Positions 8,123 to 18,235 are shown, numbered from the stretch's first letter. The stretch is DNA of 64,000 nucleotides from Sphingobacterium sp. UGAL515B_05 (GCF_033097525.1 NZ_CP109907.1:2790001-2854000); one strand, 5' to 3'. The notes: a model not told the origin generated them from the letters alone. A program made the numbers and translations.

Positions 8123-10762
8123 TTAAAACTTATAAACATAGATCTTGAAATCCCGCTTCATGCAGATTAAATAATTGGCATTGTCGCCATAGTTAATCGG
8201 TCCATAATAGAACTTTGAAAAACCTTCTACAGGGAATCCCTCCTGGACCAAGCCATCGGATCCGAAAACATAAATCATGCGGTTGTCAGTTCCAACACCT
8301 ATGATATCAGATTTACCTATTCGTTTAAAAAACAGCGGTCTGTTACTGGCCTCTTCGATGAATTTATATTCAAAGTAGGAAGACGAGTCTCTTGAACTGT
8401 AGGCATTCAGTTTGTTGTTGGCTAGAATAACAAAATCTCTGTCAGCACCACCGCTAATATCTTCAAAATTAAAGAACGCATCTTTACCCCAATCACCTAG
8501 TTTTATTTTTTTGGTTTCGCCTTCGAAAGGAATTTTGAATACGCTGCCTTTATTGTTTGCCAAGTAAATGAAGGAGTTTTTTTCATCCGACGCCGCAACT
8601 AAACCAATTGGATTTTTAACACTTTCCCCATCGGTATCCATTGTTTTTTTACGGATGATCTTACCATTTTGATCGAAGAAATACACGGAAGCAGTGCTTG
8701 TACCGGCAATAATATAATTTGTCTGTCCCAGGCTGGTTGTTTTTAGATCGAATAAAATTCGGCCATCCACGCTATTATTTTCAAAGCCCTCCACTTTTTT
8801 GCCATCCAGGGTATACGCAAGAATGCGGTCTGTTGCCGGAATGTAAATACGTTGTTCTTTATTGAAGGTGGCGATTGCAGCTCCGTAAGTTGCCGAGTAT
8901 GGAAGTTCAACGGAGAAGCCAGTTCTGTTTTTACCATCGGGCATAAAGCGATACAAGCGGTTTTTTGTAACGGCGACAATACTGAGATCCTGTAACTGAA
9001 TTGGCTCGCCCAAAATTTCACCTTGGAAGAGGTTTTGCCAGAGTTCTTTTCCATCTGGCGAAAATGCATGTACCGTATGATCTTGTTCTTGAATCAGGAT
9101 AAACTTGTTCTTCCCATCTTGATCGAAAATCCAAGGTTTATTGATAATTCGGTTATCCAGCTGGACTGTCCATTCTGGTTTGCCGCCTAATCTCGTATCA
9201 CTCTTAAAGAGGGCATATAAACTAGACGAAAATGTGCCCTGATTGCCACTCAACTGGTAAGACCAGGAGTAGAAATTTTGAAAGCCATATGCATCCTCAT
9301 CTTTAAAGTTCTTTGCAAAGTCAGCTTTTAAGTTATCTAGAATATTGCTTTTACCAGCTTTAGGTTCTAAATAGAAAGTCACGTTGCTGCGGCTATTCTG
9401 CAATGCTGCATGATTTTTGAAAATAGCCGTTCCGGAAAGAAATTGCTTTTCCCGGAAAGATTCCCGATAATCTCTCAAGATGCCCGTCCGTGTAGCTACC
9501 ACCATAATGTTATCTACAATGGTAAAATAGGGGCGGGTAAAGCTTTTGAAAGGTTCACCAAATAGCGCATGTAAGAGATTCGAATATTTAAATTGATAGA
9601 TTGAATCACCTACAGATGAGCTGAATTTCTTGAGATTATCAGCAAACTGCGTTGAATCCGAAATGCTGATCAAACCTATTGCATCCTGATTATCTAATTC
9701 CGCAAGCGCAAATTCATCGTTGAAAATTGGCGCGATGATACTGTCAAATGATACTTTGCTGTCTTCTTCAAAGTTCTTTATACTTTTAGCCAATCGGCCG
9801 TCTTCTTTTTGCTGTACCAACAATGCTTTCAGTCCGCTTCGAAAACTATGGGGATCTGAAATACTAAAGTCTATATAAGATGCAGCATTTTTAGGCAGAT
9901 AATTCCCCAGAGCTTGCACTTGAGCCGTCTGCGTTGCAAATAACTGTAGGTAGCTATTTTTGCTCGCCGTGAGATCTGTTTCACCCTTAAAAATAAAAGC
10001 GTCCTTTTTGAAATTCATGTTCCAGGACGTTTGGCCCTTCAGCGAATCGATTAAGTTGAGATAAGTGCCAAATTTGGATTTCATCAATATTCGAGCAATT
10101 TGCGACAATTGTTCATTGAAAAAATAGAGACTAAGTGGCGTGTTTTTATTGTTATGGTTTACGAAGAACTCGATTTGTTTGGTACTTATTTTCTTAACCT
10201 GTTTATCAAAGATCTGGGAAAGTACCTGTTTGGAGTAGCTGGCGAAAATGATTTCGTGGGAATAAGCGCAATAAAGTGTACTATCCTTGCTGCCTTGATT
10301 AAGCCCATAAAATCGTTGCCCTAAGGTGTCAAAAGGTTGTATTTTATAGTTTTTACCGACGTTTTCAAGCAATGTTGCCAGCGAGTTATTATCAATGCTT
10401 TGACCAACCTGAACGCTGTATAACGGAGTAATTTGGTCTTTTTCCTGGTGAAAAGAGAGTAATATTTGCTGTCCCGCTACAAGAGGCGCTAACTGTTCAC
10501 TACGTAATAATTCGTCTTTAAGACGCTCCAGGTTGCCAAAATTGCGTTGACCTATAATGGCTTTAAAGAGCTCATAGTCGTTGAAGATCGTATCTACAGT
10601 CTGATCATTGGCAAACGAGGCAATTGCTAATGTACTTTCAGGAAGATATTGTAAAGCTTTAGAATCTTGTTTATTGTTTTTATTGAAGTCTCCAAAAAGA
10701 TAGATCGTAGCCGCGATGACCGCGATGAATAATATAACAGTGATGATGATTGTTTTTTTCAT
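8123..10762 (-). CDS. Large membrane-anchored DUF3352-like protein with beta-propeller-like C-terminal half
   Basis: An 879-residue protein with an N-terminal membrane segment (residues 5-22) and the rest presumably periplasmic. The first half resembles DUF3352-type Bacteroidota proteins (YLPESTLAIASFAND and repeated hydrophobic-plus-Ser blocks). The second half, from about residue 540, contains repeated segments such as NKFILIQEQDHTVHAF, DGKELWQNLF and NYIIAGTSTASVYFFDQNGK. These recall PQQ/WD-type beta-propeller blades. I chose the ATG at 10762 because it begins directly with the basic-then-hydrophobic anchor and follows an AAAAAGG sequence. The frame continues to 10816. It stands alone, flanked by spacers. 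The function is unknown; this is a fold-level guess. Confidence 0.8.
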   Translation of the reverse strand: MKKTIIITVILFIAVIAATIYLFGDFNKNNKQDSKALQYLPESTLAIASFANDQTVDTIFNDYELFKAIIGQRNFGNLERLKDELLRSEQLAPLVAGQQILLSFHQEKDQITPLYSVQVGQSIDNNSLATLLENVGKNYKIQPFDTLGQRFYGLNQGSKDSTLYCAYSHEIIFASYSKQVLSQIFDKQVKKISTKQIEFFVNHNNKNTPLSLYFFNEQLSQIARILMKSKFGTYLNLIDSLKGQTSWNMNFKKDAFIFKGETDLTASKNSYLQLFATQTAQVQALGNYLPKNAASYIDFSISDPHSFRSGLKALLVQQKEDGRLAKSIKNFEEDSKVSFDSIIAPIFNDEFALAELDNQDAIGLISISDSTQFADNLKKFSSSVGDSIYQFKYSNLLHALFGEPFKSFTRPYFTIVDNIMVVATRTGILRDYRESFREKQFLSGTAIFKNHAALQNSRSNVTFYLEPKAGKSNILDNLKADFAKNFKDEDAYGFQNFYSWSYQLSGNQGTFSSSLYALFKSDTRLGGKPEWTVQLDNRIINKPWIFDQDGKNKFILIQEQDHTVHAFSPDGKELWQNLFQGEILGEPIQLQDLSIVAVTKNRLYRFMPDGKNRTGFSVELPYSATYGAAIATFNKEQRIYIPATDRILAYTLDGKKVEGFENNSVDGRILFDLKTTSLGQTNYIIAGTSTASVYFFDQNGKIIRKKTMDTDGESVKNPIGLVAASDEKNSFIYLANNKGSVFKIPFEGETKKIKLGDWGKDAFFNFEDISGGADRDFVILANNKLNAYSSRDSSSYFEYKFIEEASNRPLFFKRIGKSDIIGVGTDNRMIYVFGSDGLVQEGFPVEGFSKFYYGPINYGDNANYLICMKRDFKIYVYKF

Positions 10763-11174
10763 CCTTTTTATTTTTTTCAATGTCTGATAGGAACTCGAAT
10801 AAATCGCCACTACCACGCTGGTCGATGCGATTAAAAATCGAGTTTTAGCAGAACAACTATTTATGAGGTACTTATTTTCTTGTCAGCAGATAAGTACACT
10901 AAACTTGTTTTTTTAATGGTGATGAAGCGATCATGCGGCAAATGTTTATCAAGGATATGCAAATCCTTTGAGCTGTTCCAATATTTCTGTGAGCAGCACG
11001 ATGCTCATGATGATCCATACGTAAAACAAACCTAATAAAAATATATGGGAAGAGATAGAAAATCGTTCCAATAATGCGCCTTTGTAATATAATTTTAACA
11101 AAAAATTCCTTATTTTGCTCTGTTTTTAATACATTTATCGCTAGAAACTCATTTTCAGCATTCACTTTAACATA
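10763..11174. other. Divergent intergenic region
   Basis: This 412-base AT-rich spacer lies between two divergent genes. No exact TAnnTTTG box was found for the minus-strand gene. TTATTTTG near 11110 is one base off for the plus-strand DUF423 gene. A minus-strand open frame at 10899-11165 has no family resemblance and is not called. Confidence 0.45.
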
Positions 11175-11564
11175 ATGAATAAGAAAATCATTTTAGCCGC
11201 TTCGTTGTTGGGAGCATTAGCTGTAATATTAGGCGCCTTTGGTGCTCATGGTCTAGAAGGAAAGGTAAGTACATATCATATTGAAACTTGGAAAACTGCA
11301 AATCAGTATCATTTCTATCATACCTTCGCCCTGTTATTTTTATCCACTTTTTCGCGAGCAAAGACGTACTCCATTAAAGTATCATTTATAGCTTTCCTCA
11401 TTGGTATACTTTTTTTCTCGGGATCGTTATATGTCTTAAGCTTGCGCGAAATAACCGGCTTTGGAAATCCGTCTATTTTAGGACCTATCACCCCTTTGGG
11501 AGGATTGTCGTTAATCGTTGGCTGGGTTGCATTATTTATTGCTGCACTAAAAAATAAATCGTAA
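11175..11564 (+). CDS. DUF423 family small membrane protein
   Basis: A 129-residue protein with four predicted membrane segments. It has the DUF423 hallmark near the N-terminus (LGAFGAHGL, residues 20-28) and the later block GPITPLGGL. Members (E. coli YgdD) are inner membrane proteins of unknown function. The ATG at 11175 begins directly before the first membrane segment. It is a single-gene unit ended by a hairpin at 11621. Confidence 0.9.
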   Translation: MNKKIILAASLLGALAVILGAFGAHGLEGKVSTYHIETWKTANQYHFYHTFALLFLSTFSRAKTYSIKVSFIAFLIGILFFSGSLYVLSLREITGFGNPSILGPITPLGGLSLIVGWVALFIAALKNKS

Positions 11565-11620
11565 TCGTATTTAATTGCCTATGTTCATACGAAATCATAT
11601 TCGTATATAATTATAACGGA

Positions 11621-11653
11621 GCCTTCTTGAATAGATTTCAGGAAGGCTTTTTT
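11621..11653 (+). terminator. Terminator after the DUF423 gene
   Basis: An 11-bp stem with one G-T pair (11621-11631 with 11637-11647, gccttcttgaa/ttcaggaaggc) has a 5-base loop and is followed by a run of six T. Confidence 0.88.
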
Positions 11654-11805
11654 AGGTTACAATTGATTGAGCTTTGATCTCTTGGTTTTTTCACTCCGAT
11701 ATCGCTTTGAGGCCGCATGGTTGTTGTCGGTTTTATGTATCGCCGGGGTCGTTTGACCTCTTTTCCTGAAGGTTTTTTTGTACTTTTATACCATAATTTG
11801 AATTT

Positions 11806-14289
11806 ATGTCCAATCCACAATCTACGATTTTTAGTGAAAGAGATACGCTGTTTGTTGATGTGGTTCTACCACTAGCATTGGCAAGAACATATACTTATCG
11901 TATTCCGCTTGACTGGAATGATCGTGTGCAGGTCGGTGTACGTGTCATTGTGCAATTTGGAAAGAATAAGATCTATTCTGCGGTTGTGAAGTCAATTAGT
12001 CAGGAAGCACCAAAGCACTATGAAGCAAAGTATATTTTGGACATCATTGATGACAAACCCATTGTCAATTTGGCTCAATTTAAACTTTGGGATTGGCTAG
12101 CCGATTATTACATGTGTAGTTTAGGCGAGGTCATGCAGGCTGCGCTACCTTCGGCATTGAAGCTGGCCAGTGAAACCAAAGTCGTTTCATCAATTGCGGC
12201 AGAGTTTGACCGTTCTACACTTTCGGATAAGGAGTATCTGATTATCGAGGCTTTGGAGGTGGCGGGAGAACTTAAAGTCAATGATATTGTGAAATTGCTG
12301 GGACAAAAAACAGTCTTCCCCATATTGAAGCAATTATTTGACAAAGGAATTGTTCTGATTTCTGAAGAGATTACAGAAAGATATAAACCCAAGACCAAAG
12401 CATTTTTACGTTTTGCTCCCGACTTTAGAAATGAAGATGCAAAAAGAGAATTGTTGGATAGCTTAAACCGTGCGCCAAAACAACAAGATGCGGTATTGGC
12501 ATTTATGCAGCTGGTCAAAAAAACCGAGGAGATCACGCGGCCCATGTTGGCTGAGGCCTCGGGCTGTGGTAACGGTGCTATTACGGCTTTGATTGACAAA
12601 GGTGTTTTTGAAATAAAGGAAAAGGTTGTATCCCGGTTCCAGGGGGAAGATATCGAACTGGATGCCAATTTTCAATTTAATGAAAACCAGCAAAGGGCCT
12701 ATACTGAAATACAAGAATCGTTTGAAGAGAAGGAAGTTACCCTGTTGCATGGTGTCACAGCTTCCGGAAAAACACAGCTTTATATACGGCTTATCGAACA
12801 AGCAATCGCAGCGGGAAAATCAGCCCTATATCTACTGCCTGAGATTGCGCTGACAGCACAGATTACGGCGCGCTTAAAGCTGCACTTTGGCGATAAATTG
12901 GGTGTGTACCACTCCAAGTTTAATGATAATGAACGTGCCGAGGTATGGCATAAAGTAATGAAAAATGAATTTCAGGTCGTGATTGGGGCCCGTTCTTCAG
13001 TTTTTCTGCCATTTCAGGATTTAGGGATTATCATCGTTGATGAAGAGCACGAAAGCTCCTATAAGCAGTTTGATCCAGCCCCACGTTATCATGCCCGCGA
13101 TACGGCTATTTACCTCGGGTTTCTACATCAGACCAAAGTGCTACTGGGATCAGCGACGCCTTCTTTGGAAAGTTATTACAATGCCAAGGCTAAGAAGTAT
13201 GGTTTTGTGCAACTGCTTGAGCGTTATGGCAACGCACAATTGCCAAGTATTGAGTTGGTGAATATTCCCGAAGAAGGAAGAAAAGAAAATATGTTTTCCT
13301 ATTTTTCTGGCACCTTGTTAAAGGCAATTGAAGAAGCCGTAAAAAATAAAGAGCAGGTTATATTATTTCAAAATAGACGTGGGCACACGACAATGATCCA
13401 GTGTAATACCTGTGGATTCGTTGCAAAATGTGTCAATTGTGATGTCAGCTTAACCTATCACAAGAGCTCGAATATGATGCATTGCCATTATTGTGGTCAT
13501 GTGGAGCCTCCACTTCGTGTTTGTCCGGCCTGTGGAATGCCGCATATCGAAAGTAAAGGGTTCGGTACAGAACGGGTAGAGGAAGAGCTTGAAATCCTGA
13601 TGCCCGAAATTCGCATCGGTCGGTTGGATCTAGATTCCACAAAAGGTAAATACGGTTTCGACAAAATTATCACGGCTTTTGATGAGCATGAATTTGATGT
13701 TCTTATTGGAACGCAAATGGTCGCTAAGGGGCTCGATTTCGGAAGAGTAAGCCTCATCGGTGTTGTCAATGCAGATACGATCATTAACTTTCCGGATTTC
13801 CGTTCGTATGAACGATCTTTTTCGTTGTTTTCCCAGGTAGCAGGACGAGCAGGTCGGCGTGAAGCCGGAGGAAAAGTGATTATCCAAAGCTACACCACGA
13901 ATCATCGGGTGTTAGAACAGGTGGTCAATAACGATTATGAAGGGATGTTTATGACAGAAATTACAGAACGAAAAAACTATCTTTATCCTCCTTTCTACCG
14001 TCTTATTCGGATTGATATTAAACATACGGATTTTCAGAAATGCTATGATTCGGCCAATCGTTTTGCCTCGGCGCTGCGTCAACAATTGGGCGCAAGGGTA
14101 TTGGGTCCGGAGCCGCCTTTAGTTTCACGCGTGCGGAATAATTTTATCCAGACGATTACCTTGAAGATTGAACGCACAAATATTAGTATTGCAAAGGTGA
14201 AGGAATTGATCCGCTCGGTTCTCCTGGATTTTGAAATAGATAAAACCAATGCTGGTGTACGCGTTCAGGTCGATGTAGATCCATATTAG
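11806..14289 (+). CDS. priA: Primosomal protein N' (PriA helicase)
   Basis: An 827-residue 3'-5' DNA helicase that restarts stalled replication forks. It has an N-terminal DNA-binding region and a Walker A motif (HGVTASGKTQ, about residues 315-324). The DEEH Walker B box is near residue 411. Eight zinc-ligand cysteines lie between about 532 and 573 (CNTCG, CVNC, CHYC, CPACG). The helicase C-terminal motifs include QVAGRAGR. All catalytic elements are present and the length fits Bacteroidota PriA. The ATG at 11806 is the natural start. The gene appears to be transcribed alone. Confidence 0.97.
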   Translation: MSNPQSTIFSERDTLFVDVVLPLALARTYTYRIPLDWNDRVQVGVRVIVQFGKNKIYSAVVKSISQEAPKHYEAKYILDIIDDKPIVNLAQFKLWDWLADYYMCSLGEVMQAALPSALKLASETKVVSSIAAEFDRSTLSDKEYLIIEALEVAGELKVNDIVKLLGQKTVFPILKQLFDKGIVLISEEITERYKPKTKAFLRFAPDFRNEDAKRELLDSLNRAPKQQDAVLAFMQLVKKTEEITRPMLAEASGCGNGAITALIDKGVFEIKEKVVSRFQGEDIELDANFQFNENQQRAYTEIQESFEEKEVTLLHGVTASGKTQLYIRLIEQAIAAGKSALYLLPEIALTAQITARLKLHFGDKLGVYHSKFNDNERAEVWHKVMKNEFQVVIGARSSVFLPFQDLGIIIVDEEHESSYKQFDPAPRYHARDTAIYLGFLHQTKVLLGSATPSLESYYNAKAKKYGFVQLLERYGNAQLPSIELVNIPEEGRKENMFSYFSGTLLKAIEEAVKNKEQVILFQNRRGHTTMIQCNTCGFVAKCVNCDVSLTYHKSSNMMHCHYCGHVEPPLRVCPACGMPHIESKGFGTERVEEELEILMPEIRIGRLDLDSTKGKYGFDKIITAFDEHEFDVLIGTQMVAKGLDFGRVSLIGVVNADTIINFPDFRSYERSFSLFSQVAGRAGRREAGGKVIIQSYTTNHRVLEQVVNNDYEGMFMTEITERKNYLYPPFYRLIRIDIKHTDFQKCYDSANRFASALRQQLGARVLGPEPPLVSRVRNNFIQTITLKIERTNISIAKVKELIRSVLLDFEIDKTNAGVRVQVDVDPY

Positions 14290-14508
14290 TGACAGCTATT
14301 ACTGGTATTAGCTTTTAAGGATTTGCGTTCTTGGTAAAGTTAAATCACATGTGTTTATTGCTTTTTTTGCGATCAAATTTAAGAAGTTAGCTCAGATTGG
14401 GTATAAGGACAGATGATTTGGAAAATAAAGCAAATTGACTTGAAAATGTGTACTGTATTGGTATTGAATTATTTGTGATTAATTCTGCTTAATATGCCTT
14501 TTAAAAGG

Positions 14509-14516
14509 TAAATTTG
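14509..14516 (+). promoter_or_regulatory. -7 promoter box for pcm
   Basis: TAAATTTG is an exact TAnnTTTG match ending 7 bases before the ATG at 14524, so the transcript would be almost leaderless. No clear TTG stands at the -33 position. Confidence 0.4.
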
Positions 14517-14523
14517 AAACATC

Positions 14524-15180
14524 ATGGCGTACAAGTTTATTGATAATTATCGAGAAAAAGGTGCTCGTAAGAAATTGGTTGAACATCTTAAAAGCCGAGG
14601 TATTGCGGACCAGAAAGTATTAGATGCCATTGGCAAGGTACCACGTCACTATTTTTTTGATGAAACATTCTGGAATCAGGCCTATCGGGATATTGCTTTT
14701 CCAATAGGTGACGGGCAAACAATTTCACAGCCTTATACAGTTGCTTATCAGTCGGAATTGCTCCACGTGAAAAAAGGGGATAAAGTGCTGGAAATTGGGA
14801 CTGGCTCCGGGTACCAAACCTGTATTCTATTGGAACTTGGCGCTGATGTCTATACCATTGAACGTCAGGAAAACCTGTATCATCGAACAATTCAAGTATT
14901 GCCTTACATGGGCTACAAACCTAATTTCTTTTTGGGTGATGGCTCCAAGGGAATTGAAGAGCACGCTCCTTATGACAAGATCATTGTAACTGCAGGTGCG
15001 CCATTCGTACCAGAGGTTATGTTAAAGCAGCTGAAGATGGGCGGAATTTTTGTGATCCCTGTAGGAGACGAAAAATCACAAAAGATGATGACGATCATTC
15101 GGGTAGGTGAAAATGATTTTGACCGTATCGAATTAGATACTTTTCGCTTTGTTCCTTTGGTGGGAGATCAGGCCTGGTAG
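14524..15180 (+). CDS. pcm: Protein-L-isoaspartate O-methyltransferase
   Basis: A 218-residue repair enzyme that transfers a methyl group from S-adenosylmethionine to isoaspartyl residues in damaged proteins. Family signatures are VPRHYF near residue 40, the active-site block GDGQTISQPY, and the SAM-binding motif I EIGTGSGYQT near residue 89. The Pcm/RrmJ fold runs to the C-terminus. It is cytoplasmic and of normal length. About 100 bases separate it from the MutS-like gene on the same strand. Confidence 0.95.
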   Translation: MAYKFIDNYREKGARKKLVEHLKSRGIADQKVLDAIGKVPRHYFFDETFWNQAYRDIAFPIGDGQTISQPYTVAYQSELLHVKKGDKVLEIGTGSGYQTCILLELGADVYTIERQENLYHRTIQVLPYMGYKPNFFLGDGSKGIEEHAPYDKIIVTAGAPFVPEVMLKQLKMGGIFVIPVGDEKSQKMMTIIRVGENDFDRIELDTFRFVPLVGDQAW

Positions 15181-15285
15181 GATATCCATTCAACCAGCTT
15201 AAACGACTTCCCCCAAGGTCTTTAAGCGACGCTAAAACATCCATGATTAAATTGAAATGAACGTGAAAGAATAAATATTCACCTT

Positions 15286-17109
15286 ATGACCCCAACTGCA
15301 ATATTATATGACCAGAAGCACCGCGAAATCGCTTCCACTGTCCTCAAATTAAATAAACAAGTCAATACGCTCAGCTTGTCGCGGCTATTTGTGATACTCG
15401 GTGGCGGAGCGTTATTATTTTATACCTTTCAACTGGAAAGCCTTCCGCTGGTGTTTTGCTGTTTTTTTGCATTATTGTTCCTATTCGCCTATCTCGTGCG
15501 AAAGCAGAGCCAGCTGGAGCTTCAGAAGAACTATTTTGAAGCCTATCTGAAAGTTTTGGCAAATGAACAGGCCTTGGCAGACGGAAAATTAAATATGTAT
15601 GATCATGGCCAGGATTTTGAAGATGGCGCGCATCCTTATAGCTCCGATATGGATGTCTTTGGAACATACTCCTTATTTGCACAGATAAATCGGGCAACGA
15701 CCAAACAGGGGATTGATCTTTTGGCTTCTTGGCTTGATAAACCTCTCCCTAAAAATCAAATACTAGCTAATCAGGAAGCTGCTCAGGAACTGGAAAGTGA
15801 ATCGGCGTGGATTTGGGATTTTCAGGCAAAGCTTTTGGCCAATCTGAACCATAAATTGGATATCAAAGCATTTTTGATAAATTACTTTCAAGATCGAAAT
15901 TTTCAGTTCGGAAATGCCTTCATGCGAGTCTATCTCAAAGTAGGGCCTGTTTTATTTTTGGTCGCTTTAGTGGGCAGTTTTTTTGTGCCAAAATTGGCTG
16001 GGGTGGCAACATTGATAGGGCTATTCCATATTCTTTGGGCTTTGGCCAAAGCAGGAAGTGTTAGCATGTTCTCCTCTCGAATAGACAAGATAGGTGGCGT
16101 GCTTGGCTCATACGCAGAGGCGATTCAATCTATTGAAGACCACGCATGGAAGTCTATTGCTATGCAGGAGATCGCGGGAGAGCTTAAACAAAACCAGGGT
16201 ACTGGATCTATTTCCCTAGCCTTTAAAAAACTTGCTGGTCTTATTAACAATTTGGATGCCCGGAATAACGTCTTTGTAGGGATATTTCTAAACCTGTTTC
16301 TGCTTTGGGATTTTAGACAGGTATTGGCTATTGTTGACTGGAAGAATAAGTACGAACACGAGATTCTAAATTCATTCGATACCTTAGCTAAGGTTGAGGC
16401 TGTAACTAGCCTTGCCATTTGGAAGAGAAACCATTCGTCGTACATTTATCCAGTAATTTTGGATAACCCACTGGAAAATAAGATTGACGCGCAAGGGGTA
16501 TATCATCCATTGATTCCAAGCAATCAGGTCGTAGCCAATGATTACAGTAGTATAGATCATCGAGTTGCTTTGGTGACAGGTTCAAATATGGCAGGAAAGA
16601 GTACGTTTCTGCGGACAGTTGGTATTAATGCAATTTTGGCTTATGCCGGAGCGGCGGTTGCTGCAGCTTCTTTTCAGCTCCCGATTTATAAACTGATATC
16701 CTATATGCGAATCAAGGATAATCTGAATGAAAGTACGTCGACCTTTAAAGCTGAATTGAATCGGATGAAATTTATATTGGATACAGTTTCAGCACATAGC
16801 GATAGTTTTTTCCTAATCGATGAGATGCTTCGTGGGACAAATTCTGTCGACAAATATCTTGGCTCCCGTGCAATCATAAAGAAACTGGTTCGATTGGATG
16901 GTAAAGGTATGGTGGCTACACATGACTTACAGCTGTCCAGTTTACAAGAGGAATTTCCGGGAGATATCAAAAATTACCATTTTGACATTCGTGTCGACGA
17001 GGGTCAGATGCTGTTTGATTATAAGCTGAAGATAGGAGAATGTAAAATATTCAATGCTTCGCTTTTATTGAAAGGTATAGGAGTGGATATCGACGAAAAT
17101 ATGGAATAA
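15286..17109 (+). CDS. Membrane-embedded MutS-like ATPase
   Basis: A 607-residue protein that combines a MutS-type ATPase with membrane segments. Two hydrophobic segments lie at about residues 28-70 and two more near 220-255. The C-terminal MutS domain V has Walker A GSNMAGKST (near 432-440), the DNLNESTSTFKAE signature, Walker B FFLIDEMLRGTNS (near 508), and the HD switch ATHDLQLS. The mismatch-recognition domain I and the usual clamp are missing. A classical mismatch repair role is therefore unlikely. Homologous membrane MutS-family proteins are known in Bacteroidota, but their function is unknown. The thioesterase gene follows 68 bases later. Confidence 0.9.
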   Translation: MTPTAILYDQKHREIASTVLKLNKQVNTLSLSRLFVILGGGALLFYTFQLESLPLVFCCFFALLFLFAYLVRKQSQLELQKNYFEAYLKVLANEQALADGKLNMYDHGQDFEDGAHPYSSDMDVFGTYSLFAQINRATTKQGIDLLASWLDKPLPKNQILANQEAAQELESESAWIWDFQAKLLANLNHKLDIKAFLINYFQDRNFQFGNAFMRVYLKVGPVLFLVALVGSFFVPKLAGVATLIGLFHILWALAKAGSVSMFSSRIDKIGGVLGSYAEAIQSIEDHAWKSIAMQEIAGELKQNQGTGSISLAFKKLAGLINNLDARNNVFVGIFLNLFLLWDFRQVLAIVDWKNKYEHEILNSFDTLAKVEAVTSLAIWKRNHSSYIYPVILDNPLENKIDAQGVYHPLIPSNQVVANDYSSIDHRVALVTGSNMAGKSTFLRTVGINAILAYAGAAVAAASFQLPIYKLISYMRIKDNLNESTSTFKAELNRMKFILDTVSAHSDSFFLIDEMLRGTNSVDKYLGSRAIIKKLVRLDGKGMVATHDLQLSSLQEEFPGDIKNYHFDIRVDEGQMLFDYKLKIGECKIFNASLLLKGIGVDIDENME

Positions 17110-17177
17110 AAATGACGGAACTGGAGCTAGATTGGTTTACATTTGTCTCCTCTTAAATCCACTTAATAAAAAAATAA

Positions 17178-17579
17178 ATGACTTTACAAGAACGTATTGA
17201 TTTATCAGAAACACACGTCTGCACGACCGTGTTTCCGTTTTTGACGAATCATCACGATACTTTATTCGGCGGCAAGGCGATGTCCATTATGGACGAAGTA
17301 TCGTTTATGGCTGCAACACGATTTTGCCGCAAAACGTTGGTGACTGTGTCGACAGAGCGTATAGACTTCAATAAGGCAATTCCTTCCGGAAGTATTATTG
17401 AAGCTATCGCAAGGGTTCAGAATGTAGGCCGGACCAGCTTGAAGGTGAAGGTCGAGATATTTTTGGAACATATGTACAAGGAGGGAAGAGAACTGGCCAT
17501 TGAGGGTGTTTTTACATTTGTTGCCCTAGATGAAAACAAACAGCCAATTCCAGTCCTTGAAGGCTTGGATATTGAATAA
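17178..17579 (+). CDS. Hotdog-fold acyl-CoA thioesterase (YciA/BFIT family)
   Basis: A 133-residue single hotdog domain that hydrolyses acyl-CoA to fatty acid and CoA. The family motif TNHHDTLFGGKAMSIMDE at residues 23-40 contains the catalytic Asn and Asp positions. The ERIDFNKAIPSG block follows. It lies downstream of the MutS-like gene and is followed by a strong hairpin. Substrate chain length cannot be judged from sequence. Confidence 0.93.
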   Translation: MTLQERIDLSETHVCTTVFPFLTNHHDTLFGGKAMSIMDEVSFMAATRFCRKTLVTVSTERIDFNKAIPSGSIIEAIARVQNVGRTSLKVKVEIFLEHMYKEGRELAIEGVFTFVALDENKQPIPVLEGLDIE

Positions 17580-17634
17580 AATTTTAGCTTCCGAATGCGG
17601 AAACTCAAGGGAGAATTTTTTAAAATTATAACAT

Positions 17635-17666
17635 CGAAAAAGGGACGCATCTGCACCCCTTTTTTC
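17635..17666. terminator. Bidirectional terminator between convergent genes
   Basis: A perfect 10-bp repeat gaaaaaaggg (17635-17644) / cccttttttc (17657-17666) has a 12-base loop. Only the three GC pairs at the top are strong, so efficiency may be moderate. Confidence 0.65.
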
Positions 17667-17740
17667 TTTGAGAGAGTGATCCAAAAATTCTATAGGTCAT
17701 CTCTACAGTGTTGTGTTCTATGGTGTTTTATGCTTTTTAG

Positions 17741-18115
17741 TCATTCGTTTCGCTTGATTGGGCTGAGATCATTAAGCTCTTCGACTGTAAATAGGCGATA
17801 ATGAACTTTGAAAGTTTTACCCAGTGGAGTTTCCAATGAGAATCCTCCGGGACCAAACCCATCTAGTACATCGAGGGTGAAATGTGCATGTTTCCAATAT
17901 TCAAAGAGATCACGATCCACCCAGAATTCATATCCTTCAGCTAATCCGATCATGGCGTCATTCGTCCTTGGAAAATACCCTCCTTCCTCAAAACACTGTG
18001 GTTGCGTACCCTCGCAGCAGCCTCCGGCCTGATAAAACATTAATTTACCATGCTTCGCTTCAAGTTCATGAATGAGCTCCTTTGCTTTTTCAGTGATGTC
18101 TAATCTATTAATCAT
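17741..18115 (-). CDS. DUF779 family protein
   Basis: A 124-residue protein of the DUF779 family. It is recognisable by AGGCCEGTQPQCF (residues 30-42), the GEF/YEFWVD region and DGFGPGGFSLE. Members are usually encoded next to acetaldehyde-type aldehyde dehydrogenases, as here, where it lies 120 bases downstream of one on the same strand. The paired cysteines may bind metal, but no activity is established. It is probably part of the aldehyde dehydrogenase unit controlled by the divergent AraC regulator. Confidence 0.9.
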   Translation of the reverse strand: MINRLDITEKAKELIHELEAKHGKLMFYQAGGCCEGTQPQCFEEGGYFPRTNDAMIGLAEGYEFWVDRDLFEYWKHAHFTLDVLDGFGPGGFSLETPLGKTFKVHYRLFTVEELNDLSPIKRNE

Positions 18116-18235
18116 GGTGAAATCCGTTTCTATATTTTAGCGTTGGTTCATATGAAATTCAGCGGAAGGGGCAGCATTTGCTCCCCCTAAACTCGGGTAC
18201 TAAGCTGTTCGAAAAGTATACCCAGTTTTTTTTAG

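Noticed and set aside
10899..11165. An 88-codon minus-strand open frame between the propeller-like protein and the DUF423 gene
   Set aside because: It lacks a ribosome-binding site and any family resemblance, has an odd composition, and lies in an intergenic region; chance is more likely.
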